DNA from: JBCCFW01 sp039029535
GTDB lineage: Bacteria > Acidobacteriota > JBCCFW01
NCBI GenBank assembly: GCA_039029535.1
Contig: JBCCFW010000283.1
Span: 1-5,352 of the forward strand
DNA: 5,352 nt
Direction of reading: 5' to 3'
Numbering within the stretch: position 1 is the stretch's first letter; each line of letters begins with the position of its first letter. Shown piece after piece: positions 4,816 to 5,352 of the stretch. The position numbers and the translations under genes are program-made. The notes below the pieces were generated by a model, which was given only the letters and a program-made list of their open reading frames with translations, made no database searches and was not told the origin of the DNA.

Positions 4816-5352
4816 TCAGGGGATGAACTCGAAGTGTACCGTCAGGTTTCCGGGGGTCGAGCCCGGCGACGTGGAGCGTGGCAAGGGAGGCAAGGGCGAC
4901 GCGAGCTGAATGGCGCGTCGTGCCGCCCGGTCGTAACGCGCCGAGCCGCTGCTGCGCGAGAGCGAGATGTCGCTGACGGCGCCAGAGGGAGCGACCGTGA
5001 AGCGCACGACCGCCGACTGCGGCGGCAGCCCGCTGCGCGGCTTAGCCAGGCACGGCTCACCTTCCTCACGACCAGGCCGAGATAGCGGTTCGCCAGCCGG
5101 GGATCGCCCTCCATGCTGGCCCGCAGCCCGGACGGACCACTCTTGACGTGACCCGGCAGCAGCGGCGGACGCGAGGGCGGCGCCGGCGGTGGGTTCTCCA
5201 CGGGGGGGCGCGTCGGCTCGCGCTGCGGCGGCGGTTCGCGCTGCGGAGGAGGCGGGCGCCCCGCGGGCGCGGGCGGCGGCGGGGGGGGGTAGGGGGCCGG
5301 CGCGGGGTGCGGCGGGGCCACCACCCCCCGCCCCGGGGGCGGCGCCCGGGGG
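4816..5352 (-). CDS. TolA/TonB-type energy transducer, partial at its N-terminus, with an apparent frameshift
   Basis: This is the C-terminal part of a TolA- or TonB-like protein that spans the periplasm and transmits TolQR energy to TolB and Pal. About 102 residues are readable in one frame from the window edge. They form a proline-rich spacer (including two PPPQRE units) followed by LANRYLGLVVRKVSRAWL, the first helix of a TonB-type C-terminal domain. The domain then continues one frame over, from AAG at 5043: KPRSGLPPQSAVVRFTVA, then GAVSDISLSRSSGSARYDRA and the closing strand NLTVHFEFIP before TGA 4818-4816. Both halves match the family, so one base seems to be missing near 5041-5048. No slippery heptamer is present, so an assembly error or a real inactivating mutation is more likely than programmed frameshifting. 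The membrane anchor lies outside the window. Position before tolB favours a TolA role over TonB. Confidence 0.85.
   Translation of the reverse strand, partial: PPGAAPGAGGGGPAAPRAGPLPPPAAARARGAPASSAARTAAAARADAPPRGEPTAGAALASAAAAGSRQEWSVRAAGQHGGRSPAGEPLSRPGREEGEPCLAKPRSGLPPQSAVVRFTVAPSGAVSDISLSRSSGSARYDRAARRAIQLASPLPPLPRSTSPGSTPGNLTVHFEFIP
5218..5246 (-). repeat. Short 18-bp tandem repeat in the proline-rich spacer
   Basis: The plus-strand word TCGCGCTGCGG occurs at 5218-5228 and 5236-5246, an 18-base period that encodes repeated PPPQRE in the transducer. It is a small in-frame expansion of the periplasmic spacer, a normal way for TolA/TonB spacers to vary in length. Confidence 0.6.

Noticed and set aside
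4230..4826. A 198-codon plus-strand frame over tolB
   Set aside because: It is antisense to the signal peptide and N-terminal domain of TolB, with repetitive Ala, Asp, Glu and Arg composition and no domain.
5036..5050. Programmed -1 frameshifting as the explanation for the split transducer
   Set aside because: The junction reads TGG CTA AGC in the incoming frame. There is no X XXY YYZ slippery heptamer, so recoding has no sequence support.
1..5352. CRISPR array, tRNA, rRNA, insertion sequence or attachment site
   Set aside because: I found no regularly spaced repeats, cloverleaf-like segment, transposase motif or terminal inverted repeats on either strand.

Overview
The window is a GC-rich stretch of a Gram-negative (diderm) bacterial chromosome. 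Every gene I can support lies on the minus strand. Read from the right edge leftwards, the order is a proline-rich TolA/TonB-type energy transducer (N-terminus outside the window), tolB, pal, cpoB (ybgF), a TlpA-type periplasmic thioredoxin, and a sigma-54 activator whose C-terminus runs off the left edge. The tolA-tolB-pal-cpoB order is the classical Tol-Pal cell-envelope operon. High GC, Tol-Pal genes and a sigma-54 activator fit Myxococcota or another former-deltaproteobacterial or deep-branching diderm lineage. That placement is an inference, and the sequence alone does not fix the phylum.

Layout (all minus strand): 5352-4816 TolA/TonB-like protein, with an apparent one-base frameshift near 5043; 4763-3534 TolB; 3533-3426 a tolB-pal gap with strong hairpins; 3425-2826 Pal lipoprotein; 2819-1833 CpoB; 1836-1072 TlpA-like thioredoxin, whose start overlaps the end of cpoB; 1071-916 a regulatory gap with two inverted repeats and a candidate sigma-54 promoter; 915-1 sigma-54 activator, cut by the window edge.

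The first four genes should work together. TolA uses proton-motive force from TolQR (presumably encoded just beyond the right edge) to act on TolB and Pal, linking the inner membrane, peptidoglycan and outer membrane during division. CpoB coordinates this with peptidoglycan synthesis. The thioredoxin is translationally coupled to cpoB and is an accessory redox or cytochrome-maturation-type protein. The sigma-54 activator seems to be a separate unit. It has no N-terminal sensory domain and may control its own promoter.

I see no wholly new system. The points most worth a second look are the frameshift in the TonB-type C-terminal domain, the GG-N10-GC sigma-54-like promoter directly in front of the sigma-54 activator with palindromes upstream, the terminator-like hairpin between tolB and pal, and the unusual N-terminal module of the thioredoxin. 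No tRNA, rRNA, CRISPR array or mobile element is visible.
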